Assembly: GCF_000250675.2 (NCBI RefSeq)
Contig: NC_018681.1
Span: 7,812,001 to 7,876,000, forward strand
Direction: 5' to 3'
DNA: 64,000 nucleotides
Source of the DNA: Nocardia brasiliensis ATCC 700358
Lineage (GTDB): Bacteria; Actinomycetota; Actinomycetes; Mycobacteriales; Mycobacteriaceae
How positions within the stretch are numbered: position 1 is the stretch's first letter; each line of letters begins with the position of its first letter. The position numbers were made by a program, and so were the translations under genes. This document shows, piece after piece, positions 8,098-17,700 of this stretch. Below the pieces are notes generated by a model. The model did no database searches, was not told the origin of the DNA, and worked only from the letters and a program-made list of their open reading frames with translations.

Positions 8098-8154
8098 CCG
8101 AACGCTCCGATCCGGACGTTCCCTCCGCGCGGACCTTGCCGGTCCGCCGCGGAC

Positions 8155-9072
8155 TCATGCCGTCGGTTCGTCGCCCAACCCCGCCCACGATTCGGTGATC
8201 GTCCTGGCGATCGAGATCGACCCCGGCAGCAACAGCCGCGCACCGGACCCCTGCGCGGACCAGTCGCCGACGATCAACGCCTCACGCACCTCGTCGCGGC
8301 TGAACCAGTGCGCCTCGGCGATCTCGCCGTCGGAGAACACCAGGGGCTGATCCGGATCGGCGACCGCGGCGAAACCCAGCATCAGCGAACGCGGGAACGG
8401 CCACGGCTGGCTGCCGAGGTAGTGGATGTCACGCACATCGAGGCCGACCTCCTCCTTCACCTCCCGCTCGACGCAGCGCTCCAGCGATTCGCCCGCCTCG
8501 ACGAATCCGGCGAGCAGCGAGAACAAGGTGGGCGGCCAGCTCTGCTGACGGGCGAGCAGCACCCGGTCCGCGCCGTCGTGGATCAGGCAGATCACCGCGG
8601 GATCGATGCGCGGGAACTCCTCGTAACCGCTCTCGGTGATCCGCGACCAGCCCGCCTTGGCCGAGGTGGTCGCGGTGCCGTCGGCGCTGTTGAAGGCGGC
8701 CTTGTCATGCCAGTTCAGCAGGGCGGCGGCGGTGGAGAGCAGGGCGGCGGTGAGGTCGTCGACGGTGCTCGCCATGCCGCGCAGATCGGTCAGCGATCCG
8801 CTCAGTTCCCGATCCCGCACCGCCCACAGGTGGACGCCGTTGTCGATGCCGAGGAACACCGCGTCGGGGCTCGGCTCGGGCGACAACTCGATCGCCTTGT
8901 CCAGGACGAGCGCGCCGTCCTCGAAACGGACCTGGCCGCGCTGGTTCACCCGCAGCAGCTTGGCGTCCTGCCAGCCCGCGAGCAGGGCCTGCGCGTCGGC
9001 TCTGGTCTCCTCGGCGCGATCGAGCACGGAACGGGACAGCAGCGGAACATTATTGAGCTGAAAGGCCGGCAC
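8155..9072 (-). CDS. nudC: NudC, NAD(H) diphosphatase (Nudix)
   Basis: A complete Nudix box occupies residues ~190-213 (GFVEAGES ... REVKEEVGL), followed by SQPWPFP (~220-226), the motif specific to NADH pyrophosphatases. The enzyme hydrolyses NADH to NMNH and AMP, also detoxifies isoniazid/ethionamide-NAD adducts in mycobacteria, and can decap NAD-RNA. The zinc-ribbon position, with four cysteines in E. coli NudC, reads FNSADGTATTSAKAGW ... and lacks cysteines, so zinc binding is unlikely. Length (305 aa) and neighbours match Rv3199c. It is followed on the same strand by nothing else and lies 34 bp downstream of the K+ channel gene, suggesting co-transcription. Confidence 0.92.
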   Translation of the reverse strand: MPAFQLNNVPLLSRSVLDRAEETRADAQALLAGWQDAKLLRVNQRGQVRFEDGALVLDKAIELSPEPSPDAVFLGIDNGVHLWAVRDRELSGSLTDLRGMASTVDDLTAALLSTAAALLNWHDKAAFNSADGTATTSAKAGWSRITESGYEEFPRIDPAVICLIHDGADRVLLARQQSWPPTLFSLLAGFVEAGESLERCVEREVKEEVGLDVRDIHYLGSQPWPFPRSLMLGFAAVADPDQPLVFSDGEIAEAHWFSRDEVREALIVGDWSAQGSGARLLLPGSISIARTITESWAGLGDEPTA

Positions 9073-9106
9073 CCCTCGACACTATCGCGCCGCGCCGCGG
9101 CGGGTC

Positions 9107-10162
9107 CTACTTGGTCGTGCGGCGGATGTAGAGCAGCTTGTCCCCGGCCTCGAGCGAGTCCACATCCGGCTCGCCGACCCGGACCAGCACTCCGCCGCGC
9201 ACCACACCCAGCACGATATCGCTGAGATGCCGGGGTGAGCCGCCGGTTTCCGACGGTTCCACATCGCGCTCGGCGATCGCGAAACCCTCCTCCGGGGTGA
9301 GCAGGTCCTCCATCATCTCGACCACCGAGGGCGTGGTGGTCGCGATGCCGAGCAGCCGGCCCGCGGTCTCCGAAGACACCACCACCGAGTCGGCGCCCGA
9401 CTGGCGCACCAGGTGGGTGTTCTCCGCCTCGCGGATCGAGACCACGATCTTGGCGCTCTTGGTGAGTTCCCGGGCGGTCAGGGTGACCAGCACCGCGGTG
9501 TCGTCGCGATTGGTCGCGACCACCACCGACGCGGCGTTGTGCACGCCGGCCAGCCGCTGCACGTCGGATTGGGTCGCCGAACCGTGCACGGTCACCAGGC
9601 CCGCGTTCGCGGCCTGCTCCAGCGCGACCATGTCGGTGTCGACCACGACGATATCGGCGGGCTGCACACCGTCGCCGAGCATGGCGTCGATCGCGGTCCG
9701 TCCCTTGGTGCCGTAGCCGACGACCACGGTGTGATTGCGCACGCTGTGCCTCCATCGCTGAATCTTGAACGCCTGCCGGGACCGTTCCGTCAGCACGCCG
9801 AGGGTGGTACCGACGAGCACGATCAGGAACAGCACGCGCAGCGGGGTGATGATGATGATGTTGGCCAGGCGCGCGTCCGGCGTCACCGGCGCGATATCGC
9901 CGTAACCGGTGGTGGACAGCGATACCGTCGCGTAATAGAACGCGTCCAGGAACGACAGCGGGTCGCCCGAATTGTCGCGGTAGCCGTCGCGGCCGATGTA
10001 CACCACCAGCGCGGCGGCGAACAGCAGGAAGATGGCGAACAGCACCCGCCTGGTCAGTGAAATCCACGGACTGGTCTGCACTTCCGGGATGCGCAGCACG
10101 CCTACCAGCGCGAAATGCGGGCGATTCGACAGCCCGAGGGTGCGCGCACGATCACCGAACAA
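9107..10162 (-). CDS. Two-TM potassium channel with cytoplasmic RCK domain
   Basis: Two membrane helices flank a pore loop with the K+ selectivity filter TTGYGD (residues ~82-87). The cytoplasmic part has a Rossmann RCK-N/TrkA-N domain starting VVVGYGTKGRTA (~145), with acidic VDTD at the end of beta-2, and an RCK-C domain near the end (VLVRVGEPDVDSLEAGDKL). The architecture is that of MthK/GsuK-type ligand-gated channels; the RCK domain probably binds nucleotide or Ca2+. It is equivalent to Rv3200c. The gene begins the leftward pair with nudC. Which ligand gates it cannot be read from the sequence. Confidence 0.9.
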   Translation of the reverse strand: MFGDRARTLGLSNRPHFALVGVLRIPEVQTSPWISLTRRVLFAIFLLFAAALVVYIGRDGYRDNSGDPLSFLDAFYYATVSLSTTGYGDIAPVTPDARLANIIIITPLRVLFLIVLVGTTLGVLTERSRQAFKIQRWRHSVRNHTVVVGYGTKGRTAIDAMLGDGVQPADIVVVDTDMVALEQAANAGLVTVHGSATQSDVQRLAGVHNAASVVVATNRDDTAVLVTLTARELTKSAKIVVSIREAENTHLVRQSGADSVVVSSETAGRLLGIATTTPSVVEMMEDLLTPEEGFAIAERDVEPSETGGSPRHLSDIVLGVVRGGVLVRVGEPDVDSLEAGDKLLYIRRTTK

Positions 10163-10300
10163 TGGACGCTCCCGCCCTGGTACTCATCGGGTCGGTCGTC
10201 CCCGGCATCGTTTGTCCCTCCGGCACAGCACGGGAGCCTACCCGCTGCGCCCGGCCTGACCCGGACTCGACGCGAACACCGGTGAATGCAAGGGTGCCTC

Positions 10301-10714
10301 ATGGCAGAAAACGCTCATCCGCCCATCCGCACCAACGGCCGCCGCCCCGCGCTGGGCCTCGCCGCCCTGCTGTTCCCCATGGGCGTGCTGCATTTCGTGC
10401 TGCCCAAACCGTTCGACGCGATCGTCCCGAAGTACCTGCCGGGCGCACCGCGCAACTACACCTACGCCTCCGGTGCCGCCGAGCTCGGCGTCGCGGCGGC
10501 GCTGGCGATCCCGCGCACCCGCGGTCTCGGCGGGCGACTGGCCGCGCTGCTGTTCATCGCGGTCTTCCCGGCGAACGTGCAGATGACGATCGACATGCTG
10601 GGCAACAAGAAGCTGCCGCAGGTGGTCAAGATCGGCTCGGTGCTGCGGCTGCCGCTGCAGATCCCGCTGATCACGCAGGCGCTGAAGGTGAGCCGGTCGG
10701 CGCGGCAGTCCTGA
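10301..10714 (+). CDS. DoxX-like small integral membrane protein
   Basis: A 137-residue protein with four hydrophobic segments, including LGLAALLFPMGVLHFVLP near the N-terminus and LAALLFIAVFPANVQMTID in the third helix. The helix pattern and short loops match DoxX/DUF417-like membrane proteins, whose members have been tied to quinone or thiol redox reactions without a settled general function. ATG 10301 has AAGGG 6 nt upstream and is preferred over ATG 10286. Its 3' end overlaps the convergent adnB by 44 bp, leaving no room for a separate terminator. Confidence 0.7.
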   Translation: MAENAHPPIRTNGRRPALGLAALLFPMGVLHFVLPKPFDAIVPKYLPGAPRNYTYASGAAELGVAAALAIPRTRGLGGRLAALLFIAVFPANVQMTIDMLGNKKLPQVVKIGSVLRLPLQIPLITQALKVSRSARQS

Positions 10715-13700
10715 TCAGCTCGGCCAGCTCGGCCGGGCCCGCGAGCGTGGCGGGCGCGATGGTGCGCCCGGTACGCACGTAATGGAACGCGGCGCCGATC
10801 CGGCCCAGCATCTCCTGCTCCGGCCTGCCCTCCCGCGCCGCCATCAACCTGGCCCAGGCCAGGCGATACACCGCGAGCTGCATCGCCACGGCGGGCTCCT
10901 CGGCGGGCGTGGGTTCGGCGCCGGTCTTCCAGTCCACCACGATCCAGCCGCCGCCCGGTTCGGCGAACACCGCGTCCATCCGGCCGCGAATCACGGTGCC
11001 CGCGATGGACGTTTCGAACGCGATCTCCACCTCCAGCGGACTGCGGTTGGCCCACGAGGAGTTCAGGAACGCGTCCTGCATCGCGGTCAGTTCCTTGTCC
11101 ACGTCGTCGGCGGGACCGCCGTCGGACGCGCCGGGCAGCTCGTCCAAGCCCAGCAGCCGGTCCGCACCGAACCAGCGCTGCACCCAGGCGTGGAACGCGG
11201 TACCGCGGCGGGCCAGCGGGCTCGGCGGGAACGGCAGCGGACGTCGTAGCCGCGCGGCGAGTTTGCGCGGATCGGCGCGCAGCTCGACCAGCGCGGTCGC
11301 CGCGATCTGACCGGGCAGCTCGACCTCCTCCGCCGCGCCCTGCTCGGCCTCGAATTCGGCGAGCAGGGCGTCGACGTCGGCGGCCCAGCCGTCGGGGTCC
11401 GCCGGATCCGCCGGCCGCTCCGGATCGAATTCGGCTGCGGCGAAGGCGATATCGGCCGCGGAGAGCGGCTCGTCGTACGGATCGGGCGGAATGTCGGAGA
11501 CCGGCGGCGCACCATCGAACCCGTCGAGCGGATCGGGTGGCGGCGGGTCGTCGAAATCCGGTGGTTCGAGGTATTCCGGTGCGGCATCGTCGAAAAGCGT
11601 GCCGGGCAGGTCCGGGGCCGACTGCGCACCGGCGTGCGGCTGCTCGGATTCCTTGTGCGACGGCGCTTCTCGTGGCGCGGGCGGCCGCAGCCGCAGTTCC
11701 TCGAGCGCGGCCCGGACGAGCGCGGCGCCCTGTTCGATCGGGTCGCGGCGGTTGCCGAGCGGATCGCGCGGCCACTCGGCGGTGGCCGGGTTGTCGGTGA
11801 ACGGATTCACCGCGTCGTGCTCCGGCGGTTCGTCCCAGCGCACGACGTCGACGACACCATTGGCGGGGCTGTCGGCGGCTTCGCTCGCGTGCTTCAGCTC
11901 GAGCAGGAAGTCCGACGGGCCCTTCGGCGAACTACCGGTCTCGGCCCAGTGATGCGACGAAACCAGCAGCACGCGTTCGGTTCTGGTGAGCGCGACATAG
12001 AAGAGCCTGCGCTCTTCATCGATGCGGCGGCGTTCCAGCGCCTCCTTGTGCGCCTTGATCGCATGCTCCAGGTCGGCCCGGTCGTAGAGATCGGCCAGGT
12101 CGAGCACCGGCACCCCTTCGCCCGCGTCGTCCTGCCTGCGATCGCCGCGCAGCGTGGTCGGGAGTTCGGCGAGCGCGCCGAGCCAGGTGCCGGAGGCGGT
12201 ACCGGACGGGAACACCCCGCGCACCACGTGCGGCACGGCGACGATCTCCCACTCCAGCCCCTTGGCCGCGTGCACGGTCAGCACCTGCACCCGGTCCTTG
12301 GCGACCTCGACTTCGCCCGGCTCCAAACCGTTCTCGACCGATTCGGCGGCGGCCAGGAAAGACAGCAGCCCGCCGAGCGAGGCACCGGAATCGGCGGCAT
12401 ATCCGGCCACCACCTCGGCGAAGGCGTCCAGATGCTCGCGGCCGGCACCGGTCCCGGCCATCGCCCGGCGCGCCTGCGTCTCCACGCCGACCCCGATGGT
12501 GCGCTCCACGTCGGCGACCAGCTCGGTCAGCGACTGGCCGCTGCGTTCGCGCAACGCCGCGAGTTCGTGGCTCAACGCTTCGATCCGGGCGCAGCCGGAC
12601 TCCGAATACTGCTCGCGCGGACCGGGATCGGCGATCGCGTCGGCGAGACCGGCCTGCTCGGCCGGTTCCGGCGCCACCTCGCGCAGCGCGGCGGCCAGGG
12701 CGGGGGCATCGGTGATCTCCTGGGCCTCGCCACTGGTGAATCTGCTGATCGAGAGCGCACGCGCGCGCCGCGCGAGCGCGGCGATATCGGCGACCCCGAT
12801 GCGCCAGCGCGCGCCGGTCAGCACCCGCATGGCCGCGCTGCCCGCACCCGGTTCGGCGATCAGCCGAAGGGTGGCGACGATATCGGCCACCTCGGGGGTC
12901 GCGAGCAGACCGCCGAGCCCGACGATCTCGACCGGCAAGCCTTGCGCGCGTAACGCTTCGGCGAGCGGCGAGGCATCGGCGTTGCGGCGCACCAGCACCG
13001 CGGAGGTGGGCGGGGGTTCCCCGGCGGCGCGGCGAGCCGCCCACTCCTCGGCGATCCGGACGGCGAGCCAATCGCGTTCCTCGGCAACGGTGTCGGTGAG
13101 TGCCAGCGCGACGACGCCCGCGCCCGCATCGGGTTTCGCGCGCAGTGCGTCCACCGTGACACCGCCACCCTCGAGCGCCTTGCGCCGCAACGGATCCGCC
13201 ACCAGATTCGCCAGCGCCAATGCCTCCGGCGGGTTCCGCCAGCTGGTCAGCAGCGGCAGAATCGGCGCGGGAACGCCTGCCGCACTGGGGAAGTCGGTCG
13301 CGAACCGCGGCAGGTTCGCCGCCGAGGCACCGCGCCAGCCGTAGATCGACTGCATCGGATCACCGACCGCGGTCACCGCCAACCGCTGCCGTCGGCCCGG
13401 CGCCTGTTGCGCCGCGTCGGCGTTCTGTGCACGACCACGACGCCCGGCCGCCGCCGCACCTGTGCTCGCCGGACGCCCAGCCTCTTCGCGCGTCGTGGCC
13501 GCGCGGGCTCCAGCGGGCTGCATGTCCCCCGGCTCCGGCCTGTCGGCGTCCTCGGCGCGACCACTCTGCCCGGCCGCTGTCGCGCCGGTACTCGCCGGAC
13601 GTCCCGACCCCTCGCTCGATATCGCCGCGCGGGTTCCAGTGGGCTGCGCGCCCCCCGGCCCTGACGTATCAGCGTTCTCGGCGCGACCGCGATCTTCGGC

Positions 13701-14738
13701 CGCGGTCGCCGGACCTCCATGTCTTTCGCTCGGCGGGGCCGCGCGGGTCGCCCCTTGGGTGTGCGGGCCCCCTGCGGTCTCCTCCGGCGCGCCACCGAAC
13801 AGGGCTGCGAGCAGTACGCGTTGGGCGTGGCCGGTGTCTTGGTATTCGTCGAGCAGGACGAGGCGGAAGCGGGTGCGTTCGGCGGCGGCGACCTCGGGGT
13901 GCTCGGCGGCGAGGCGGGCGGCGAGGGACATCTGGGCGCCGAAATCCAGTGCGCCACGGCGGTTCAGGGCTTCGGCGAGTTGCTGGACCAGGGGCAGCAG
14001 CGCGACCCGCTCCCGTTGGACTTGCAGGATGTTCAACAGGGTCTGGCTGGGCCCGCCGCGCTGGCGCGGACCGGGCGGCAGGGTGTGCACCAGCTTCTCC
14101 AGCTCGGTGTGCGCCTCCGCGAGTTGCTCGGGTTCGATCAGGTGCTCGGCGAGCTGGCCGGACAGGGCCAGGATCGCCTCGGTGACCGAGACCGGGGTGC
14201 GGTCGGTGTCCAGGTCGCCGTCCCAGGAGCGCACCACCTGGTGCGCGAGCTGCCACAGCTGGGTCTGGGTGAGCAGCGTCGCGGACGGCTCCACCGGCAG
14301 CAGCAGGCCGTGTTCGGTGAGCAGCCTGCCCGCGTACGAGTGATAGGTGCTGATCTCCGGCTCGGCGCCGGACAATTGGGCGCGCAACTGCCCCGACGGG
14401 TCCAGCTCGCGCAGCAGCGGCGCGCCGGCCAACCGGGCCAGTCGGGTCCGGATGCGAGCGGTCAACTGCTGCGCGGCTTTTCGAGTGAAGGTGAGCCCCA
14501 GCACCTCGTCCGGCAGGACCAGGCGGTTGGCGACCATCCACACCACGCGCGCCGCCATCGTCTCGGTCTTGCCCGCTCCGGCGCCGGCGACCACCAGCGT
14601 CGGTCCCGGCGGCGCCGCGATCACCGCCGCCTGCTCGTCGGTCGGCGGCGGGAGCCCCAGCGCGTCGGCCAGCTGATGCGGCGTCACGCGGGTCACGGGA
14701 ACACCCCGCGGCCGCGCCCCTTTCGATGCGGGGCACAC
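10671..14738 (-). CDS. adnB: AdnB, motor-nuclease subunit of the AdnAB recombination helicase-nuclease
   Basis: An N-terminal UvrD-type motor has Walker A GAGAGKT (~55-61), motif II LLDEYQDT (~293-300), motif III GDPMQSIYGW, motif V HAAKGLEW and motif VI RRLFYVALTRTERV. The C-terminal RecB-like nuclease has GTAFHAW, RGRMDAVF and VVDWKTG (~1266). AdnAB resects DNA ends for recombination in mycobacteria, with AdnB as the active motor. At 1355 aa it is ~250 longer than M. tuberculosis Rv3201c, partly through a 42-codon tandem repeat placed between motifs II and III, and partly through an acidic Pro/Asp-rich linker before the nuclease. GTG 14738 is used; GTG 14696 with GGGG upstream is an alternative. 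It follows adnA by 34 bp in one operon. Confidence 0.92.
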   Translation of the reverse strand: MCPASKGARPRGVPVTRVTPHQLADALGLPPPTDEQAAVIAAPPGPTLVVAGAGAGKTETMAARVVWMVANRLVLPDEVLGLTFTRKAAQQLTARIRTRLARLAGAPLLRELDPSGQLRAQLSGAEPEISTYHSYAGRLLTEHGLLLPVEPSATLLTQTQLWQLAHQVVRSWDGDLDTDRTPVSVTEAILALSGQLAEHLIEPEQLAEAHTELEKLVHTLPPGPRQRGGPSQTLLNILQVQRERVALLPLVQQLAEALNRRGALDFGAQMSLAARLAAEHPEVAAAERTRFRLVLLDEYQDTGHAQRVLLAALFGGAPEETAGGPHTQGATRAAPPSERHGGPATAAEDRGRAENADTSGPGGAQPTGTRAAISSEGSGRPASTGATAAGQSGRAEDADRPEPGDMQPAGARAATTREEAGRPASTGAAAAGRRGRAQNADAAQQAPGRRQRLAVTAVGDPMQSIYGWRGASAANLPRFATDFPSAAGVPAPILPLLTSWRNPPEALALANLVADPLRRKALEGGGVTVDALRAKPDAGAGVVALALTDTVAEERDWLAVRIAEEWAARRAAGEPPPTSAVLVRRNADASPLAEALRAQGLPVEIVGLGGLLATPEVADIVATLRLIAEPGAGSAAMRVLTGARWRIGVADIAALARRARALSISRFTSGEAQEITDAPALAAALREVAPEPAEQAGLADAIADPGPREQYSESGCARIEALSHELAALRERSGQSLTELVADVERTIGVGVETQARRAMAGTGAGREHLDAFAEVVAGYAADSGASLGGLLSFLAAAESVENGLEPGEVEVAKDRVQVLTVHAAKGLEWEIVAVPHVVRGVFPSGTASGTWLGALAELPTTLRGDRRQDDAGEGVPVLDLADLYDRADLEHAIKAHKEALERRRIDEERRLFYVALTRTERVLLVSSHHWAETGSSPKGPSDFLLELKHASEAADSPANGVVDVVRWDEPPEHDAVNPFTDNPATAEWPRDPLGNRRDPIEQGAALVRAALEELRLRPPAPREAPSHKESEQPHAGAQSAPDLPGTLFDDAAPEYLEPPDFDDPPPPDPLDGFDGAPPVSDIPPDPYDEPLSAADIAFAAAEFDPERPADPADPDGWAADVDALLAEFEAEQGAAEEVELPGQIAATALVELRADPRKLAARLRRPLPFPPSPLARRGTAFHAWVQRWFGADRLLGLDELPGASDGGPADDVDKELTAMQDAFLNSSWANRSPLEVEIAFETSIAGTVIRGRMDAVFAEPGGGWIVVDWKTGAEPTPAEEPAVAMQLAVYRLAWARLMAAREGRPEQEMLGRIGAAFHYVRTGRTIAPATLAGPAELAELIRTAAPTGSPSAPA
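13417..13795 (-). repeat. Three tandem 126-bp (42-codon) repeats inside adnB
   Basis: The motif coding GRAENAD / GRAEDAD / GRAQNAD recurs at exact 126-bp intervals (anchors at 13669, 13543 and 13417). Each unit also carries a GRPASTGA-like or related Ala/Gly/Pro stretch. The array adds about 125 low-complexity residues within the helicase core and keeps frame. Confidence 0.85.
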
Positions 14739-14772
14739 CCGTCGGCGCGGCAGGTGCGGCTGTTCGGCAGGC

Positions 14773-17700
14773 TCACTCGTCGGTCACCTGCCTGCCGGTG
14801 TCCTGCACCGGGCAGCTGCCCGCTACCGCGCAATGACGGCAGCCGTCATTGCGCATGGCCAGATAGCTGGGACCCTGCGTGGCCGCGGCCGCGTCGTGAA
14901 TGGTGTTGCGCCACTGGTCGAGTGCTTCGGGATCGAGCGGCGGCTGCATGCGCTGGGTCGCGCCCTCTTTGCTGCTCGGCTTGGCGACGTACACCAGTCG
15001 CGCGCCGCCCGGCGCACCGAGTGCGCCCGTCGTGTCACCGGAGTCGGTCGCCGCCGAGTCGTCCGACTCCCCTGCTTCGGCATCGGATTCGTCGACGGCG
15101 GCGTCCAGCGCGCCCATCGCCGCCGCCACCTGATAGGTCGCCAGCTGCGCGTGATCGACCGCCGCCTGCTTGGTGACGGGCGTCTTCCCGGTCTTCACGT
15201 CCACGATCACGAAGCGGCCCTGCGCATCCCGCTCCAAGCGGTCGACCCGCCCGCGAATCCGCACGGGCAGTTCGTCTTCGGTGCGCGCGGGCAGCTCACA
15301 GTCGACCGGCACCTCGACACCGGCCTGGGTGAGCTCGCCGCGCGTATTGCGCACCCACGCCATGAACGTCGCCAGCATGGCCTCGGTCCGGCGCAGCTCC
15401 TGCCGCGAATGCCAACCGGAGCCGGGATCGACCTGCTGCCAGGCCTTGTCGAGCGCGGCGCGCACCTGCGCCTCGGGCACCTTGCCCGCCAGCGCCTGCA
15501 CCAGTGTGTGCACCAGGTTGCCCTTGACCGCGTGCGGATTGTCGCCGTCGGTGCCGCCGTGCCGTTCCAGCGCCCAGCGCAACGGGCAGGTACGCAACAA
15601 CTCCACCGTGGACGGCGACAGCCCCACCGCGGTCTCGTCCTCGGACCACAGCGAACGCGACGAACTCAATTCGGCTGTGCCGTACCAGTCGTCGGGGTGC
15701 GTACCCGGAACTCCGGCCTCGGCCAGGCGGGCGAGCTGATGCGCCGCGCGCTGCCTGCGCTCGGGATCCGACTCGGGATCGCAGACCGCGCCGCGCAATT
15801 CGGCCACCAGGGAGTGCATCACCAGGGCGCGTCCGGGGTCGGCGACCGGCAAGGCGCCGGGCTCGCCGTCCTCGTCGTACCCGAGCAACTCGGACAGAAA
15901 CCGGGAGGGCACCAGATCGCGTTCGCCCGACACCGATTCCACGGCGGTGACCAGCAGCGAGCGCCGGGCCCGGCTGCACGCGACCAGCAGCAGCCTGCGT
16001 TCCTCGGCGAGAATCGGCGCGGCCCGGCTGACCTGTTCGCCCGCGTCGATCACGCCGGCCGTTACGTCGACCAGGTCCTCGGTGTCGAGCAGCGTGCCGC
16101 GCGGGCGCGGGTTCGGCCAGATCCCTTCCTGCACAGCGGCGACCGCGACGACGTCCCACTCCCGCCCCGCGGCCGCGTGTGCGCTGATCAGCGCGACCGC
16201 CTCCTTCGGCGCGGTACGCGGGCCGGAATCGTTCGGAATCTCTTGCTGCGACAGGTAATCCACGAAACCTTCGATGCTGGCGCGCGGCAGCCGGTCGACA
16301 TAGCTCGCGGCCGCGTCGAACAGGCCGACGGCGGCGTCGAGATCCCGATCGGCCTGCATGCCGACCGCGCCACCGCGTTCGGACTGGGCGACCCACCGTC
16401 GTTCCAGCCGCGACCCCGTCCACAGCGCCCACAGCACATCCTCGAGCCCCGCACCGCGACGACGCGCCTTCCGCGCCCGCTCCAGCGCGTCCAGCACCCG
16501 CCGCAGCGGCGCCGCCTCCACCTCGGTCAACCGCTCCAGGAGCTCCGGATCCCCCACCCCGATCAACAGATCCCGCAACACCTCCGCGGAAGACTGATCA
16601 ACCCCGTGCCGCAGCACACCGGACGCAACTCCCGTCGCAGCGGACGTATAACCGGGTGCGGTCGCTGTGCCAGCAGGCACGTCACGAAGCGCAGCCTCCG
16701 TCCCGGCAGGCACGCCGCCAGACTCGACTTCGGGCCCGGCGAGCATGTCGCCCGGCGTGGCCACCGTCCCGGCGGCCACGTCATCGGGCGCGGCTTCCGG
16801 CCCGGCGAGCACGTCACCGGACGCGGCGTCCGTCCCGCCAGGCACGGCCGCCGTCGCGGCGAACACACCATCGGTTGCAGTCTCCGGCCCGGCGAGCACG
16901 TCACCGGACGCGGCCTCGTCGAGGACGGCACCCGTCGAGCCAGTGGCCGCAGCGTCCGTGGGCGTTGCTGCGGTGGAGGCCGGGGCGGTGGAATCGGTGC
17001 CGGGGAGGGGCGAATCGACGGTTGGGTCGGACGGGGGTGTATCGGCGGGCTCCGGCTCGGCTTCGGGGCCGCGCCATTCGACGTCGTCCGGGATCCATTC
17101 GGCGTCCACGCCGTACCAGTCGGCGTCGTCCGCGGCTCGTTCGAGCGTGTGCGGGCTGGGTTCGGGGTGGGCGGCGCTCGACTCGAAAGTCTCGGCTGCG
17201 GGCTCGACCTGCTCGAATTCTGTGCTCGGCGTGGGCTCGTCGCTCGCTCGGCCGGAGCGGGATCGGTGGCGTTCGGCTTCCAGCACGCTGCGGCGCACAC
17301 CACGCCGCAGGCGCCGCAGCGTGATCTGGTCGGCGCCGCCGAGCGGGCCGGCGAGCAGGTCGAGGGCGTCGTCCGGGCCGAAGGCCGACTTCTGTTCGCT
17401 CGCGAGCACCGCGCGCAAGGAGAGCAGCATCCAGGCCGCGCCGCGCCGCCGGGCCAGCGGCGTGTCCAGCGCGGGCTGCTGCACCGGCACCCCGGCGGCG
17501 AGCAGCGCACGGCGCAGGGGGGCCAGCGACAGCGGCACCGATCGGACGATCACCGCCATCCGTGACCACGGCACCGCGCCGGTCAGATGCGCGCGCCGCA
17601 AATGGTCCGCGATCAGCGCCGCCTCTTTGGCAGGCGTGCCGAGCACCCGCACCCGGACCTCGGTGCCGTCGCCGGCCGGGCGATGGTCCCGGTCCGGTAG

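Noticed and set aside
13400..17200. Repeats in adnB and adnA as CRISPR arrays or non-coding minisatellites
   Set aside because: Periods are multiples of 3, frame is kept, and there is no constant repeat with unique spacers.
14833..17565. Very long plus-strand open frame opposite adnA
   Set aside because: It is antisense to a well-recognised helicase-nuclease; long shadow frames are expected in DNA with GC-rich third positions, and its product has Arg/Gly/His-rich nonsense composition.
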